DNA of 53,963 bases from an uncultured Bacilli bacterium (GTDB lineage: Bacteria > Bacillota_I > Bacilli_A > RF39 > UBA660). Location of the stretch: NCBI GenBank assembly GCA_944332705.1, contig CALVKM010000007.1, positions 1 to 53,963 of the forward strand, in the 5' to 3' direction. The stretch's first letter is position 1. Each line of letters opens with the position of its first letter. A program made the position numbers and the translations under genes. Below, one piece after another: positions 10,145 through 19,217 of this stretch. The notes beneath the pieces were generated by a model. That model did no database searches. It was not told where the DNA came from and was given only the letters and a program-made list of their open reading frames with translations.

Positions 10145-12235
10145 TTACATCCTCCTTAATCCTTGATAATTACTCAATAATTTTTTTATTCCAAACCTTT
10201 TATCAAAAGCAATTGTTACAAATCTCTCATCAGCATCAATTACAACACCTTTACCATATGTATCATGCATTACTATATCACCATGATTATATAAAGTATT
10301 TTCTGTCTTGTAATATCTTTCCTTATTAAATTCTTTTACTCCACTTATATTATTTGCTTTTTCATCTTTTTCAATTAAATCTTGATCAATTTCATTAATA
10401 AATCTACTTGGTGGATTAAAACTAACATTTCCATAAAGCATCCTTCTTTTAGCATTAGTTATGTATAATCTCTCTTTTGCTCTAGTTATTGCTACATAAC
10501 AAAGTCTTCTCTCTTCGTCCATTTCTTCTTTACTATTACTTGAATTAGCATGTGGCATTATCCCTTCTTCCATACCCGCTAGAAATACTACTTTAAATTC
10601 TAATCCCTTAGCAGAATGCATAGTCATTAAAGTTATAGCATTACCATCTTCTATATGTTCTTTAGCATCCGCAACTAAACTGATATCTTCCAAGAAATCT
10701 TCCAAATTAACTGAACCTGTTTCTTTTTGATAACTCTCAGTAATACTTCTAAATTCTTTTAGGTTTTCTAAGCGGAGTTCCGCTTCTAGAGTTTTATCTT
10801 TTTCCAGTTCACTTTGCATACCTGATAACTCTAAAACTTTGTCAATAAGTTCTGTTAAATCCACATTTTTAGCAATTTCTTGTAAATTTAAAATCAAGTT
10901 TTTAAACTCTAATTCCTTTGGTTTTTCTAATGCTTCAAACATACTGGTGTTATTACTATCTGCTCTTTGTTCTAATTCTTCAATCGATTTATTTCCAATA
11001 CCTCTTTTTGGTACATTTATAACTCTAGAAAGTGATACATCATCATGTGTATTTGATATTAATCTTAAATAACTAATTAAATCTTTAACCTCTTTTCTTT
11101 TATAGAAATAATAACTACCCACAACTTTATAAGGATAATTCTTACTTAAAATACCTTCTTCTAGTATTCTTGATTGGGCATTAGTCCGGTAAAGAATAGC
11201 AATATCTTTATAATCATACCCATCATCTAGTAACTTCTTTATCTCATCAAGTATTATTTTAATTTCATCTGCTTCATCATTACATCTCGTATATTTTATT
11301 TTAACACCTAAACCAAAATCACTATGAAGTTCAACTCCCTTACCTTCATTATTATTCTTAATAACTGAATTTGCAGCCTTCAAAATATTATTAGTGCTCC
11401 GATAATTTTGATATAAAGTAATTACTTCAACCTCTGGATAATCACTTTCAAAATTCATAATATTTTTATAATTTGACCACCGAAATCCATAAATTGATTG
11501 ACAAGGATCACCCACAACAAAAATATTACGATATTTCTCTGCCAGTTTTTTAACTAACTTATATTGTACTTCATTAGTATCTTGATATTCATCAATTAAA
11601 ATATATCGATACTTCTCTTGATAATAATCGAGTATTTCTTCATGATTATAAAAAAGCTCTACTGGGTTCTTTAACAAATCATCAAAATCAACAGCATTAT
11701 TTCTTCTTAAAACTTTTTGATATTCAAAATATATTTTTAGTGCCACTTTTTCAGGTGGAGATGCTAAATACTTTTCCGCTTCACTATCACTAAGCATTTC
11801 ATTTTTAATAAAACTTATTTTATTTTTTATAAAACCTGGACTATATTCTTTAGGATCATATCCTAAATCTTTAAGTATTTTTTTTATTATACTAGTAGCA
11901 TCATCACTATCAATAATTGTAAAGTTATGAGTTAGTCCCAAAGCTTCATAATTTTCCTTAATTATTCTTAAACCAAAAGAATGAAATGTTCCAACAAAAG
12001 CTCTATTTTCTCCCACAACATTATTAATTCTTTCCCGCATTTCCTTCGCCGCTTTATTAGTAAAAGTTATCGCTAAAATATTCTTTGAATCAATTCCACT
12101 GGCAATCAAATTAGCAATACGCATTGTCAGTACTTTTGTCTTACCAGAACCAGCTCCCGCTAACACTAGACAAGGACCATCAATATGTTCTACTGCCTTA
12201 ACTTGTTCTTTATTTAGTCCATCTAATATATTCAT
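10145..12235 (-). CDS. pcrA: ATP-dependent DNA helicase PcrA/UvrD
   Basis: This is a superfamily 1A 3'-5' DNA helicase of 696 residues, acting in repair and replication-fork maintenance. The motifs appear in order: Q motif LNKEQVKAV, Walker A LAGAGSGKTKVL, motif Ia AITFTNKAAKEMRERI, motif II ILIDEYQDTN, motif III VVGDPCQSIYGFRW, motif IV QNYRST, motif V LMTMHSAKGLEF and motif VI RRLCYVAITRAK. The C-terminal tail ends with the Tudor-like segment (GDIVMHDTYGKGVVI) typical of PcrA rather than RecB or Rep. GGAGGATAT precedes the ATG. It is the first gene of a pcrA - nucleotidyltransferase - ligA operon; PcrA and LigA next to each other is a common Firmicutes arrangement. Confidence 0.96.
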   Translation of the reverse strand: MNILDGLNKEQVKAVEHIDGPCLVLAGAGSGKTKVLTMRIANLIASGIDSKNILAITFTNKAAKEMRERINNVVGENRAFVGTFHSFGLRIIKENYEALGLTHNFTIIDSDDATSIIKKILKDLGYDPKEYSPGFIKNKISFIKNEMLSDSEAEKYLASPPEKVALKIYFEYQKVLRRNNAVDFDDLLKNPVELFYNHEEILDYYQEKYRYILIDEYQDTNEVQYKLVKKLAEKYRNIFVVGDPCQSIYGFRWSNYKNIMNFESDYPEVEVITLYQNYRSTNNILKAANSVIKNNNEGKGVELHSDFGLGVKIKYTRCNDEADEIKIILDEIKKLLDDGYDYKDIAILYRTNAQSRILEEGILSKNYPYKVVGSYYFYKRKEVKDLISYLRLISNTHDDVSLSRVINVPKRGIGNKSIEELEQRADSNNTSMFEALEKPKELEFKNLILNLQEIAKNVDLTELIDKVLELSGMQSELEKDKTLEAELRLENLKEFRSITESYQKETGSVNLEDFLEDISLVADAKEHIEDGNAITLMTMHSAKGLEFKVVFLAGMEEGIMPHANSSNSKEEMDEERRLCYVAITRAKERLYITNAKRRMLYGNVSFNPPSRFINEIDQDLIEKDEKANNISGVKEFNKERYYKTENTLYNHGDIVMHDTYGKGVVIDADERFVTIAFDKRFGIKKLLSNYQGLRRM

Positions 12236-12284
12236 ATATCCTCCATAACTTCTATATATAATTATACCAAAAATAAGTGCATTA

Positions 12285-12317
12285 AAAAAGAGAAAGTTCC
12301 AATATACAATTGAAACT
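12285..12317 (-). terminator. Terminator of the LemA/DUF2207 operon
   Basis: On the minus strand AGTTTCAAT/ATTGGAACT (9 bp with one G-U pair) is followed by TTCTCTTTTTT directly after the stop at 12318. Confidence 0.75.
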
Positions 12318-13376
12318 TCACTTAATATCTTTAGGAAATACTTTCATTGCTGCACTTACTATTTCTAAAATTAATTTATCTAATTTTTGCATATCAAACT
12401 CTGATACTTCATACCACTTTGGTTTATTCATTTCCATATTTAAATAACGATTTTGTAAATTGAAAATATAAATATATGGTAATACTTTGTAAAAATAATT
12501 AGAATCATTAATATTTGTATTTTCCAAATGAATTTTAAAGCCTAATATTTTTGCTAGTAATTCATTTCCTAAATCGGTTCTTTTAACAAATCGATCACTT
12601 ATAAAAATCATAATAAAAATACACACTAAACCTATTAAATAAAATAACAAATAATTTTCCTTTAACATAGGAATAAACATATAAATCGGAAAAGCTCCCA
12701 TGATTAAAGCAAAAACACAACCAAATATTATAGCGCTTAACCTCCGAGCCTTAATACTACCAGTATTTACATCTATAGGTTGTCGAGAAGTTATAGTATA
12801 AAACATAAATGTAAAAGCAATACTTGGAAATAATAAACAAATAATCAATGAAGAAATATCACCATAATTCGAAATAGGAATATAAGTAATTATAAAATAT
12901 GTAGCAATAATCATTAAAACAATTAACCAAAATACCCAAGATGGAGTTTTACAAAATATTTTTTCATCAAATTCTTTATATTTCATTTTACTTGACATTC
13001 TAGATAAAATAACTAGAGTATTATGATAACTAATAACATCTAAATTAGCAAATAAGTTATCCATAAATGCTTTTTCATTAGAATCATCACCATTATAATC
13101 CTTTAGCTTTACTACCTCTAATTCGCTTACACTATTAAATAATGTAGTTGTTTGTTTTTCAACAATTTTTATATATCCTTTGCTACAAAGCTCAATTAGC
13201 ATTAATCCCAAGGCATCACCACATAGCTTTTTTCTGAACACATACATTGCATCCGATATATTAATATTCGGTGGATACATTTCTTCTTTTATATCTAATT
13301 TTTTATTTTTGCCATAAATAATCCATAAAATTAATGTTATAAAGAGTGATATTAGAGGAACCATAATCATTACCAT
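12318..13376 (-). CDS. DUF2207-related membrane protein (C-terminal half paralogue)
   Basis: This is a 352-residue membrane protein that parallels the C-terminal half of its upstream neighbour. It has an N-terminal helix, then the EMYPPNINISDAMYVFRKK segment (compare EFYPPDDYNSLEIAFLYEG next door), a winged-helix-like region with LCSKGYIKIVEK and KLKDYNGDD, two to four further helices around 140-240, then GLGNELLAKILGFK-like sequence (LGNELLAKILGFKIHLE) and WYEVSEFDMQKLDKLI. The signal peptide and extracellular DUF2207 beta domain are missing. It starts inside the end of the neighbour. The Gly codons of that gene's tail supply the Shine-Dalgarno (GGGGGAGGTGG), so the two are translationally coupled. 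Confidence 0.8.
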   Translation of the reverse strand: MVMIMVPLISLFITLILWIIYGKNKKLDIKEEMYPPNINISDAMYVFRKKLCGDALGLMLIELCSKGYIKIVEKQTTTLFNSVSELEVVKLKDYNGDDSNEKAFMDNLFANLDVISYHNTLVILSRMSSKMKYKEFDEKIFCKTPSWVFWLIVLMIIATYFIITYIPISNYGDISSLIICLLFPSIAFTFMFYTITSRQPIDVNTGSIKARRLSAIIFGCVFALIMGAFPIYMFIPMLKENYLLFYLIGLVCIFIMIFISDRFVKRTDLGNELLAKILGFKIHLENTNINDSNYFYKVLPYIYIFNLQNRYLNMEMNKPKWYEVSEFDMQKLDKLILEIVSAAMKVFPKDIK

Positions 13377-15211
13377 GAACTTCCACCTCCCCCACCAGAG
13401 CCACCTCCAGATATACCTCCTCCAGATGAACCTCCTCCAGATGAAGATGATGAAGAATCATAAGTTACACTTGAGGCAACGCTTGATGTTGTTGTACTTA
13501 TATAATTATTAAACGTTATTATATCAAAATCACCAATACCACTGTACCAAGATGGTGCAGATAAAGCAATACTTTCAAAATTCTTAAACCATTTATCAGA
13601 TACACCTAAAACATATGTATATGGTAAGATATCATAAAAATATTCGGGATTTTTATCAACCAAAGCTTCCAACTGCTCTTTTTCAGCTGTTTCTAAAAAT
13701 TTTTTAAAACCTAATATTCTACCATAAATTTTATTGCCAAAATCTGTTCTAAAATTAAAAGAAAAAGCCCAATAAATTATAATAACTGAACATATCACTG
13801 ATATTATTGATGACATTATTGATAAAGCACCATACATATATTGATAATTAGTTGCTACAAAAAACATTATAGCAAAAGCAACAATAAATATTGAAATAAC
13901 AATTTTAGTAGCTACTGTATATTTAGTTTTAAGCACTAAAACAATTGCTATTGCCAAAAATAATATAGTTATAATATTACCTATTAGAGCTTCTGATGAA
14001 TAGTAATTAATAAAAATTAATATGTTTGTTATACTAATAGATAAAAAAGCACATAAAATATATAAAAATTTATATGTTTTATTAGAACTTAAAAATAATT
14101 GTTGTTTATTTGTTGGAGAATTCATTTTATTTTTTATATCATATACCGCAGTATATATTTCATTTGCTATATCATCCACCATAATGTTATTGCCATTTTT
14201 AAATAAGGATTCCATAAATAAATACTCTTCATGTTTATTACCATCATAATCTTTTAATTTTATAATTTGAGTTGTAGTATAATCAGTATTTAAACTTTTA
14301 GTTGTTACCTCTTCTATTTTTAAATACTTTTTATCAGCAAGATAAACTAATAAAGAAATTACATCTTTATTTGTTACAGTGCCTTCATATAAAAAGGCTA
14401 TTTCTAAACTATTATAATCATCCGGAGGATAAAATTCTATAGTATCAACTATTCTTACACTTCTCCTTTTTATATATAAAATTAATCCCGTAATTATTAC
14501 ACTAATAATAGGTATAATTATTGCTATAACATTATTTATACCATAATTAGATTTAGCTTCACTAAAGTATCCTTCAGGAAGTTCTAATCTAATAGTTAAG
14601 GCATCACCTTCATATAATGGAGTATCTAATGATCCCCTTATGGTATTTCCAGATACTTCATAACTCACATTATTTGTTGAAAAACTTTCAGGTCCATTAG
14701 AAAACCCTAATAAACTTTCATCAAATTCTTCTGGCATATTAATAGTAAATGTAACATTTGTAATAACAGTTTCCCATTCTGGCCCAATTATATTAAAATA
14801 AAATTCATCTTTGTCTTTTAAAGAATCCTTACCAATATTATAATTATAACTAATAACATATTCTTGATAGCCAGTTACTAAATTATTAGCATCACCAATT
14901 TGTAAAATATAATTACCATCGTTTATACTAGTTGTATAAGAATTATTTACCTCAACATCACTTATTTTAACAACATTATTCGTTGTTGTTCCATCTAATC
15001 TATTAACCCTATTTCTAAGTGGTATACTTCTATTTATTCCGTGTCTTGATTGATTAAAGTACACTCTTATTTCTTCTGTTATATCAAATGAATTATCTTT
15101 ATTAACATCAATAACTACATTATAATCATCAATATAATAATCTAAGGCATTAACATTTTTTACTCCTAATACACATATTAACAAACAAAATAAAATCCAC
15201 TTTATCTTCAT
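13370..15211 (-). CDS. DUF2207 domain-containing membrane protein with Gly-rich tail
   Basis: This is a 613-residue protein of the DUF2207 family. A signal peptide (MKIKWILFCLLICVLGVKNVNA) shown here by its ends MKIKWILF...NVNA precedes an extracellular beta-rich domain of about 200 residues with ISDVEVN, YVISYNYNIG and WETVITNVTFTINMPEEF. A membrane helix lies near 230, a cytoplasmic segment with EFYPPDDYNSLEIAFLYEG follows, several helices lie between 380 and 480, and the tail is the low-complexity SSSSSSGGGSSGGG...GGSSW that typifies the family. The family co-occurs with LemA and its exact role is unknown. Its start overlaps the lemA-like stop (ATGA), and the next gene overlaps its own end. 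Confidence 0.88.
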   Translation of the reverse strand: MKIKWILFCLLICVLGVKNVNALDYYIDDYNVVIDVNKDNSFDITEEIRVYFNQSRHGINRSIPLRNRVNRLDGTTTNNVVKISDVEVNNSYTTSINDGNYILQIGDANNLVTGYQEYVISYNYNIGKDSLKDKDEFYFNIIGPEWETVITNVTFTINMPEEFDESLLGFSNGPESFSTNNVSYEVSGNTIRGSLDTPLYEGDALTIRLELPEGYFSEAKSNYGINNVIAIIIPIISVIITGLILYIKRRSVRIVDTIEFYPPDDYNSLEIAFLYEGTVTNKDVISLLVYLADKKYLKIEEVTTKSLNTDYTTTQIIKLKDYDGNKHEEYLFMESLFKNGNNIMVDDIANEIYTAVYDIKNKMNSPTNKQQLFLSSNKTYKFLYILCAFLSISITNILIFINYYSSEALIGNIITILFLAIAIVLVLKTKYTVATKIVISIFIVAFAIMFFVATNYQYMYGALSIMSSIISVICSVIIIYWAFSFNFRTDFGNKIYGRILGFKKFLETAEKEQLEALVDKNPEYFYDILPYTYVLGVSDKWFKNFESIALSAPSWYSGIGDFDIITFNNYISTTTSSVASSVTYDSSSSSSGGGSSGGGISGGGSGGGGGSSW

Positions 15212-15750
15212 AGTTTTACATCCACATTTTCTCTTTCTTCGGCTTCCGCTTCAAACATATTTTTTTGTTTGTAACCAAATATTTTAGCTACAATATTGCT
15301 AGGTATCATTTCAACTTTATTATTATACATTCTAACAACAGCATTATAATATCTTCTAGATTTTGCTATCTCATCTTCTACATCACTAAGTTTAGTACTT
15401 AAATTTAAAAAGTTCTTATCAGCTTTAAGCTCCGGATAGCTTTCTGCTAAAGCCATAATTTTCGTAATACCACTACTTACTTGTTCATTAGTATCCAACT
15501 TTTCTTTATCTGATAAACTATCATAACTACTTCTTAAATGAATAACTTCTGTAAGTGTATCTTTTTCATGTTTAGCATAACCCTTAACAGTTTCTACTAA
15601 ATTAGGTATTAGATCCCATCTTTTCTTTAAAGAAACATCCATTGTTGCAAATGCCTCATCAACATCATTACTAAGTTTAATTAAACTATTCCAAATAATT
15701 AAAATATAAATTATTATTAAAAGAATAATTCCACCAATAACATATAACAT
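15208..15750 (-). CDS. LemA family protein
   Basis: This is a 180-residue LemA-family protein. It has an N-terminal signal anchor (YVIGGIILLIIIYILIIW), then the hallmark NDVDEAFATMDVSLKKRWDLIPNLVETVKGYAKHE region (core RWDLIPNLVETVKGY), a long helical bundle with ALAESYPELKADKNFLNL, and IAKSRRYYNAVVRMYNN leading to IPSNIVAKIFGY. LemA proteins are membrane-anchored helical bundles of unresolved function that pair with DUF2207 proteins, as here. AAGGAG lies seven bases before the ATG. It is the first gene of a three-gene operon with a clear promoter (TTGACG-N18-TATAAT) just upstream. Confidence 0.93.
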   Translation of the reverse strand: MLYVIGGIILLIIIYILIIWNSLIKLSNDVDEAFATMDVSLKKRWDLIPNLVETVKGYAKHEKDTLTEVIHLRSSYDSLSDKEKLDTNEQVSSGITKIMALAESYPELKADKNFLNLSTKLSDVEDEIAKSRRYYNAVVRMYNNKVEMIPSNIVAKIFGYKQKNMFEAEAEERENVDVKL

Positions 15751-15773
15751 ACTACTACTCCTTATCTATTTTA

Positions 15774-15803
15774 ATTATAAAATAAATTTAGAGTATCCGT
15801 CAA
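15774..15803 (-). promoter_or_regulatory. Sigma-A-type promoter of the lemA operon
   Basis: TTGACG (15803-15798), 18-base spacer, TATAAT (15779-15774) on the minus strand, about 25 bases before the ATG. Confidence 0.7.
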
Positions 15804-15820
15804 TAACAATTACTTTAGTA

Positions 15821-15850
15821 TACACTTATTTTTAGATTATTCATAAATTA
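15821..15850 (+). promoter_or_regulatory. Possible mother-cell (SigK-like) promoter of the coat gene
   Basis: tACA at 15821, a 16-base spacer, and CATAAATTA at 15842-15850 fit the mACm-N16-gCATANNNTA pattern of B. subtilis SigK promoters. The downstream gene encodes a coat-like protein, so mother-cell timing is plausible. Confidence 0.4.
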
Positions 15851-15881
15851 TTAATGAAAGTACATGAAAGGGTGAAAGTTT

Positions 15882-16328
15882 ATGAATAATCAAAATTCAA
15901 ACAGCAATGGAAATTGCATTAATGAAATATTATGTGTAATTTTAGTACTACAAGAAAATGCATGTCCAGATAACTGTTTACAAACTTGTGATAGACCAGT
16001 ACTCGGCGGAGGAACTAATTGTATAGTATGTAACACTAGACCAGTAATGCTTTATACTTGCTGCGGAAATGGCGTTCCATGGAGCATGCCAATAACTAAA
16101 GATTCTACAGTAAGTTGTGCAGGATCTGATATTAGCACTACTTGCTCAAATGTCTTTAGAGTAGAAAAGATTGAAGGAAATTGTTGCACATTTAGAGTTC
16201 TTGCTGAAAATACAGATACTACTAGTTTATTTCCATATGTAGCTACTAATGTCTTCTTCACAATGGATTGTAGTTGTCTTTGCAGTATAAGATGTCTATC
16301 TGATACATTTGTAGATTGTGTTTGTTAA
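15882..16328 (+). CDS. CotY/CotZ-like cysteine-rich spore coat protein
   Basis: This is a 148-residue Cys-rich protein resembling the CotY/CotZ/ExsY coat and exosporium family, whose members self-assemble into disulfide-linked crust lattices. It opens with an Asn/Ser-rich start, then CINEILCVILVLQENACPDNC (core CINEILCVILVLQ), NCIVCNTRPVMLYTCCGNG, FRVEKIEGNCCTFRVLA, and ends MDCSCLCSIRCLSDTFVDCVC. About eighteen cysteines are present. The pattern of an N-terminal Cys pair, a central 'PVxLYTCCG' and a 'FRVEKIEGNCCTFRVL' strand matches CotZ homologues well. GAAAGGGTGAAAG precedes the ATG, and a SigK-like promoter is suggested upstream. It is monocistronic, with a terminator directly after it. 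Confidence 0.82.
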   Translation: MNNQNSNSNGNCINEILCVILVLQENACPDNCLQTCDRPVLGGGTNCIVCNTRPVMLYTCCGNGVPWSMPITKDSTVSCAGSDISTTCSNVFRVEKIEGNCCTFRVLAENTDTTSLFPYVATNVFFTMDCSCLCSIRCLSDTFVDCVC

Positions 16329-16331
16329 ATA

Positions 16332-16357
16332 AAGCCTCAGATATTGAGGTTTTTATT
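16332..16357 (+). terminator. Terminator of the coat protein gene
   Basis: CCTCA-gatat-TGAGG is followed by TTTTTATTTT directly after the stop codon. Confidence 0.85.
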
Positions 16358-16379
16358 TTGCCAAAAAATATATTTTTTC

Positions 16380-16408
16380 TTGCATTTGTTGTTTATTCAT
16401 GATAAACT
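16380..16408 (+). promoter_or_regulatory. Candidate promoter of the DUF3800 leader
   Basis: TTGCAT at 16380-16385, 17-base spacer, TAAACT at 16403-16408. The fit is moderate, but it is the only good candidate between the coat gene terminator and the structured leader. Confidence 0.4.
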
Positions 16409-16414
16409 TAACTT

Positions 16415-16475
16415 ATAGAAAATCTTTACAGTTCAGGGGGACATACTTCAGTGCTTATGAACTGAAGTTTTTTTA
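16415..16475 (+). ncRNA. Structured, terminated leader RNA of the DUF3800 gene
   Basis: CAGTTCA (16429-16435) can pair with TGAACTG (16458-16464), and ACTTCAG (16445-16451) can pair with CTGAAGT (16462-16468), which is followed by seven T's. The second arm sits inside the loop of the first and the 3' arms overlap by three bases. The order is that of an H-type pseudoknot or of an antiterminator/terminator switch. AGGGGGA lies in the loop. Conserved 'DUF3800' RNA motifs upstream of DUF3800 genes have been reported in comparative-genomics surveys; membership in one of them is inference. Confidence 0.55.
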
Positions 16476-16498
16476 ATTATAAAGAAAGCAGGTAGTTT

Positions 16499-17371
16499 AT
16501 GAATGAATGGTGGAAGCATCCTCAAAAAATAAAATTTTGGAAAAAGAATATAGATTATGTAATGTTTGTTGATGAAAATGGTAGTGAAGGAAAATTAAAA
16601 TATATTAGTAAACAAATTATTAATAATTCATCAATTAATCTAGATGATAAATTTTTCACAATTACTGGTTGTATTTTTAATAGAAAAGATTATTCAAAAA
16701 TGCGAAACAACATTAGAAAATTAAAAAATAAATATTGGAACAATGGATATTATTTTGATACCAAAAATCAAGAATCAAGATATGTTTGCTTACATTCTAG
16801 AGACATAAGAAGACATGATGGTGCATTTAACGACTCAGTAATTAATTATTCTTTATTTATAAATGATCTAACTACTACACTTTCTTCAATTAACTGTACA
16901 ATTATATCCGTAACTATAGATTTAGAATTATATTTAAAAAAAGGTTTTAGAGAAAGTATTTATGAAAAGGCCTTTGATTTATTAATAGAAAGATATATAT
17001 ATGCTACAAAAAGCAATAAAAAGGGAATTATTATGCTTGAATCACGAGGCAAAAGTAACGATAAAATTCTTTTAAAACATATTTATGAAGTTATCTATAA
17101 AAGGAGGCAAAAAAACATTTCAACTGGTGAATTCAAATCAAAAATTCACGGAGTATATTTTAATCCAAAATGGTATGACAGACATTCATCAACCTTTGCA
17201 GGACTAGAAATTGCTGATTTATTTTCATATCCAATACATCAATATATAAAATACAACGAACAAAATCCTTCATTTAAAGTAATCAAAAATAAATTAAGTG
17301 GTTATCCCGATTTCCAAAATAAAGGCGTCAAAATATTTTCAAAAGAAAAAGATGATAAAAATCATCTTTAA
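16499..17371 (+). CDS. DUF3800 domain-containing protein
   Basis: This is a 290-residue protein of the DUF3800 family, thought to have an RNase H-like fold. The family start is visible as YVMFVDENGSEG (the first acidic residue of the fold), then FFTITGCIFN, LHSRDIRRHDGAF, an internal strand with ISVTIDLELYLKKG, IYEKAFDLLIERYIYA, IIMLESRGKSND, and the C-terminal GLEIADLFSYPIHQYI in which the late aspartate is conserved. DUF3800 genes are common in mobile and defence contexts; no reaction is established. The RNA leader with a terminator in front suggests control by attenuation or by an RNA partner. It is a single gene between the coat gene and rny. Confidence 0.82.
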   Translation: MNEWWKHPQKIKFWKKNIDYVMFVDENGSEGKLKYISKQIINNSSINLDDKFFTITGCIFNRKDYSKMRNNIRKLKNKYWNNGYYFDTKNQESRYVCLHSRDIRRHDGAFNDSVINYSLFINDLTTTLSSINCTIISVTIDLELYLKKGFRESIYEKAFDLLIERYIYATKSNKKGIIMLESRGKSNDKILLKHIYEVIYKRRQKNISTGEFKSKIHGVYFNPKWYDRHSSTFAGLEIADLFSYPIHQYIKYNEQNPSFKVIKNKLSGYPDFQNKGVKIFSKEKDDKNHL

Positions 17372-17374
17372 CCG

Positions 17375-17415
17375 TACGCTATACAACGTACCCCGAAGCG
17401 TTCCGCTTCCATAAC
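17375..17415 (+). terminator. Hairpins after the DUF3800 gene
   Basis: GTACG/CGTAC (17374-17391 region) and GAAGCG-ttc-CGCTTC (17395-17410 region) follow the stop. There is no clear T-run, so termination is uncertain. Confidence 0.35.
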
Positions 17416-17499
17416 AAAATGATATCATAAAATACATCATTTGTCAAATTTAGTATATGCAAACTTTTCAAAATTATGACATATTTTTGTTACAACCAT

Positions 17500-17532
17500 A
17501 AAGAAGACAATTGTAAAAAAATTGTCTTCTTT
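17500..17532. terminator. Bidirectional terminator between the DUF3800 gene and rny
   Basis: A perfect 13-bp stem AAAGAAGACAATT/AATTGTCTTCTTT lies directly next to the rny stop at 17534. It should end rny on the minus strand and DUF3800 read-through on the plus strand. Confidence 0.8.
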
Positions 17533-17533
17533 A

Positions 17534-19087
17534 TTATTTTGCTTCTTCTTGAACTCTAGTTTCTCTAATTACTGTTATTTTAATAGTACCAGGATATTGC
17601 ATTTCACGCTCAATTTGTTCTTTTATATCCCGTGCCATCTTATAACTCTTAGCATCATCAATTTCTTCAGGCTTAACAATAACTCTAAGTTCACGACCGG
17701 CTTGCATTGCAAATGTTTTTTCAACACCTTCATAAGAGTTACCTATTTCTTCAAGTTGTTCTAATCTCTTAATATAATTTTCTAAAGTATCATTTCTAGC
17801 ACCAGGTCTTGCAGCAGAAAGTGTATCTGCAACAGCTACTAAAACTGCAATTGTTGTTTTAGGTTCTGTATCACCATGATGAGATGCAATAGCATCAAGC
17901 ACTACATCAGGTTCATGATGTTTTTTAGCAAAATCTAATCCTACTTCAACATGAGATCCTTCAACTTCAAAATCAATAGCTTTACCAATATCGTGAAGTA
18001 AACCTGCTCTTTTTGCAAGAGTTACATTTTCTCCAAGTTCGGCTGCCATTAAACCAGTAAGGTTAGCAACTTCAATAGAATGTTGTAAAGCATTTTGACC
18101 ATAACTTGATCTAAAGTTTAGCTTACCAACTAAAGTAACCAATTCTGGATCCATTTTAGCAATACCTAAATCATTAATAGTTTGATTACCTATTTGAATA
18201 ATTCTCGCATTAACATCTTTTACGGTCTTGTCATAAATTTCTTCAATTCTACCTGGATGTATTCTACCATCTTTAATTAAAGATTCAATAGTTTGTTTTG
18301 CTATTTCTCTTCTTAACGGATCAAATGAAGAAATTGCTATTGCCTCAGGTGTATCATCAATTATTAAATCAACACCAGTAACTGATTCAATTGTTCTAAT
18401 ATTTCTTCCTTCGCGTCCGATGAGTCTACCTTTCATATCATCATTAGGTAAGCTTATAGTACTTACTGTTTGAAGTCCAACAACATCATCAGAGTATCTC
18501 TCCATACTACTAATAATCATTTGTTTAGCAACTTCATGTGCCTCTAACTTTGCTTTAGCTTCAGCATCTTTAATGTAATTAGTAATTTCTAACTCCATAT
18601 CTTGTTCTACTCTCTCCATTATAGCTGCTTTAGCTTTTTCTTTGCTATACTTAGCAATACTTTCAAGTTTTGCTACTTCTTCTTTAAGTAGCATATCCAT
18701 TTTTTCCTCTTTTTCTTGTAAATTTTTTTGCTTAGCTAATAAATCATTTTCTTTATCTTGCAATAAATTATCCCTATTTTGTAGCATTTCTTCTCTTTTA
18801 TCCAAGTTGTTTTCTCTGGTTAATAATCTATCTTCACTTTGTAAAAGTTCGGCCTTTTTAGCCTTTATTTCAGCATCTGTTTCTTGTTTTAAACGAAAAC
18901 TTTCTTGCTTTAATTCTGATAAAGCATCTCTTTTACTTTTTTCCGCCTCTAACTTAGCGGCTTCAATTAATTTATTAGCTTTACTTACTGCTCGTGATGC
19001 TCTAATTGTAAAAACAATCCATATAATAACACCACCCAGCAAAATCCCAACAATAAGAGTCAAAATGGCAATCAAAACATTATCCAT
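17534..19087 (-). CDS. rny: Ribonuclease Y
   Basis: This is RNase Y, the membrane-anchored endoribonuclease that starts bulk mRNA decay in Firmicutes, with 517 residues. An N-terminal helix (VLIAILTLIVGILLGGVIIW) is followed by a long Lys/Glu coiled coil (about 35-190), a KH domain with GRLIGREGRNIRTIESVTGVD (core IGREGRNIR), and an HD domain with the catalytic HD in AGLLHDIGKAIDFEVEGSH preceded by NALQHSIEVA, and AIASHHGD. The ATG at 19087 has GGAGG before it; the TTG four codons earlier overlaps that Shine-Dalgarno and is not the start. It is monocistronic, with its own promoter (TTGATT-N17-TATAAT) and terminator. Confidence 0.96.
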   Translation of the reverse strand: MDNVLIAILTLIVGILLGGVIIWIVFTIRASRAVSKANKLIEAAKLEAEKSKRDALSELKQESFRLKQETDAEIKAKKAELLQSEDRLLTRENNLDKREEMLQNRDNLLQDKENDLLAKQKNLQEKEEKMDMLLKEEVAKLESIAKYSKEKAKAAIMERVEQDMELEITNYIKDAEAKAKLEAHEVAKQMIISSMERYSDDVVGLQTVSTISLPNDDMKGRLIGREGRNIRTIESVTGVDLIIDDTPEAIAISSFDPLRREIAKQTIESLIKDGRIHPGRIEEIYDKTVKDVNARIIQIGNQTINDLGIAKMDPELVTLVGKLNFRSSYGQNALQHSIEVANLTGLMAAELGENVTLAKRAGLLHDIGKAIDFEVEGSHVEVGLDFAKKHHEPDVVLDAIASHHGDTEPKTTIAVLVAVADTLSAARPGARNDTLENYIKRLEQLEEIGNSYEGVEKTFAMQAGRELRVIVKPEEIDDAKSYKMARDIKEQIEREMQYPGTIKITVIRETRVQEEAK

Positions 19088-19153
19088 TTTTTCCTCCAAC
19101 TTTCTATAGAATATATATAATTTATTGTTAAATATATTTATATCTACAATTTA

Positions 19154-19182
19154 ATTATAAAATTAATTCACAAAATAATCAA
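19154..19182 (-). promoter_or_regulatory. Sigma-A-type promoter of rny
   Basis: TTGATT (19182-19177), 17-base spacer, TATAAT (19159-19154) on the minus strand, about 70 bases before the rny start. Confidence 0.7.
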
Positions 19183-19217
19183 GTAGTTTTTATCAATATG
19201 AAAAAAAGCTAGATATT

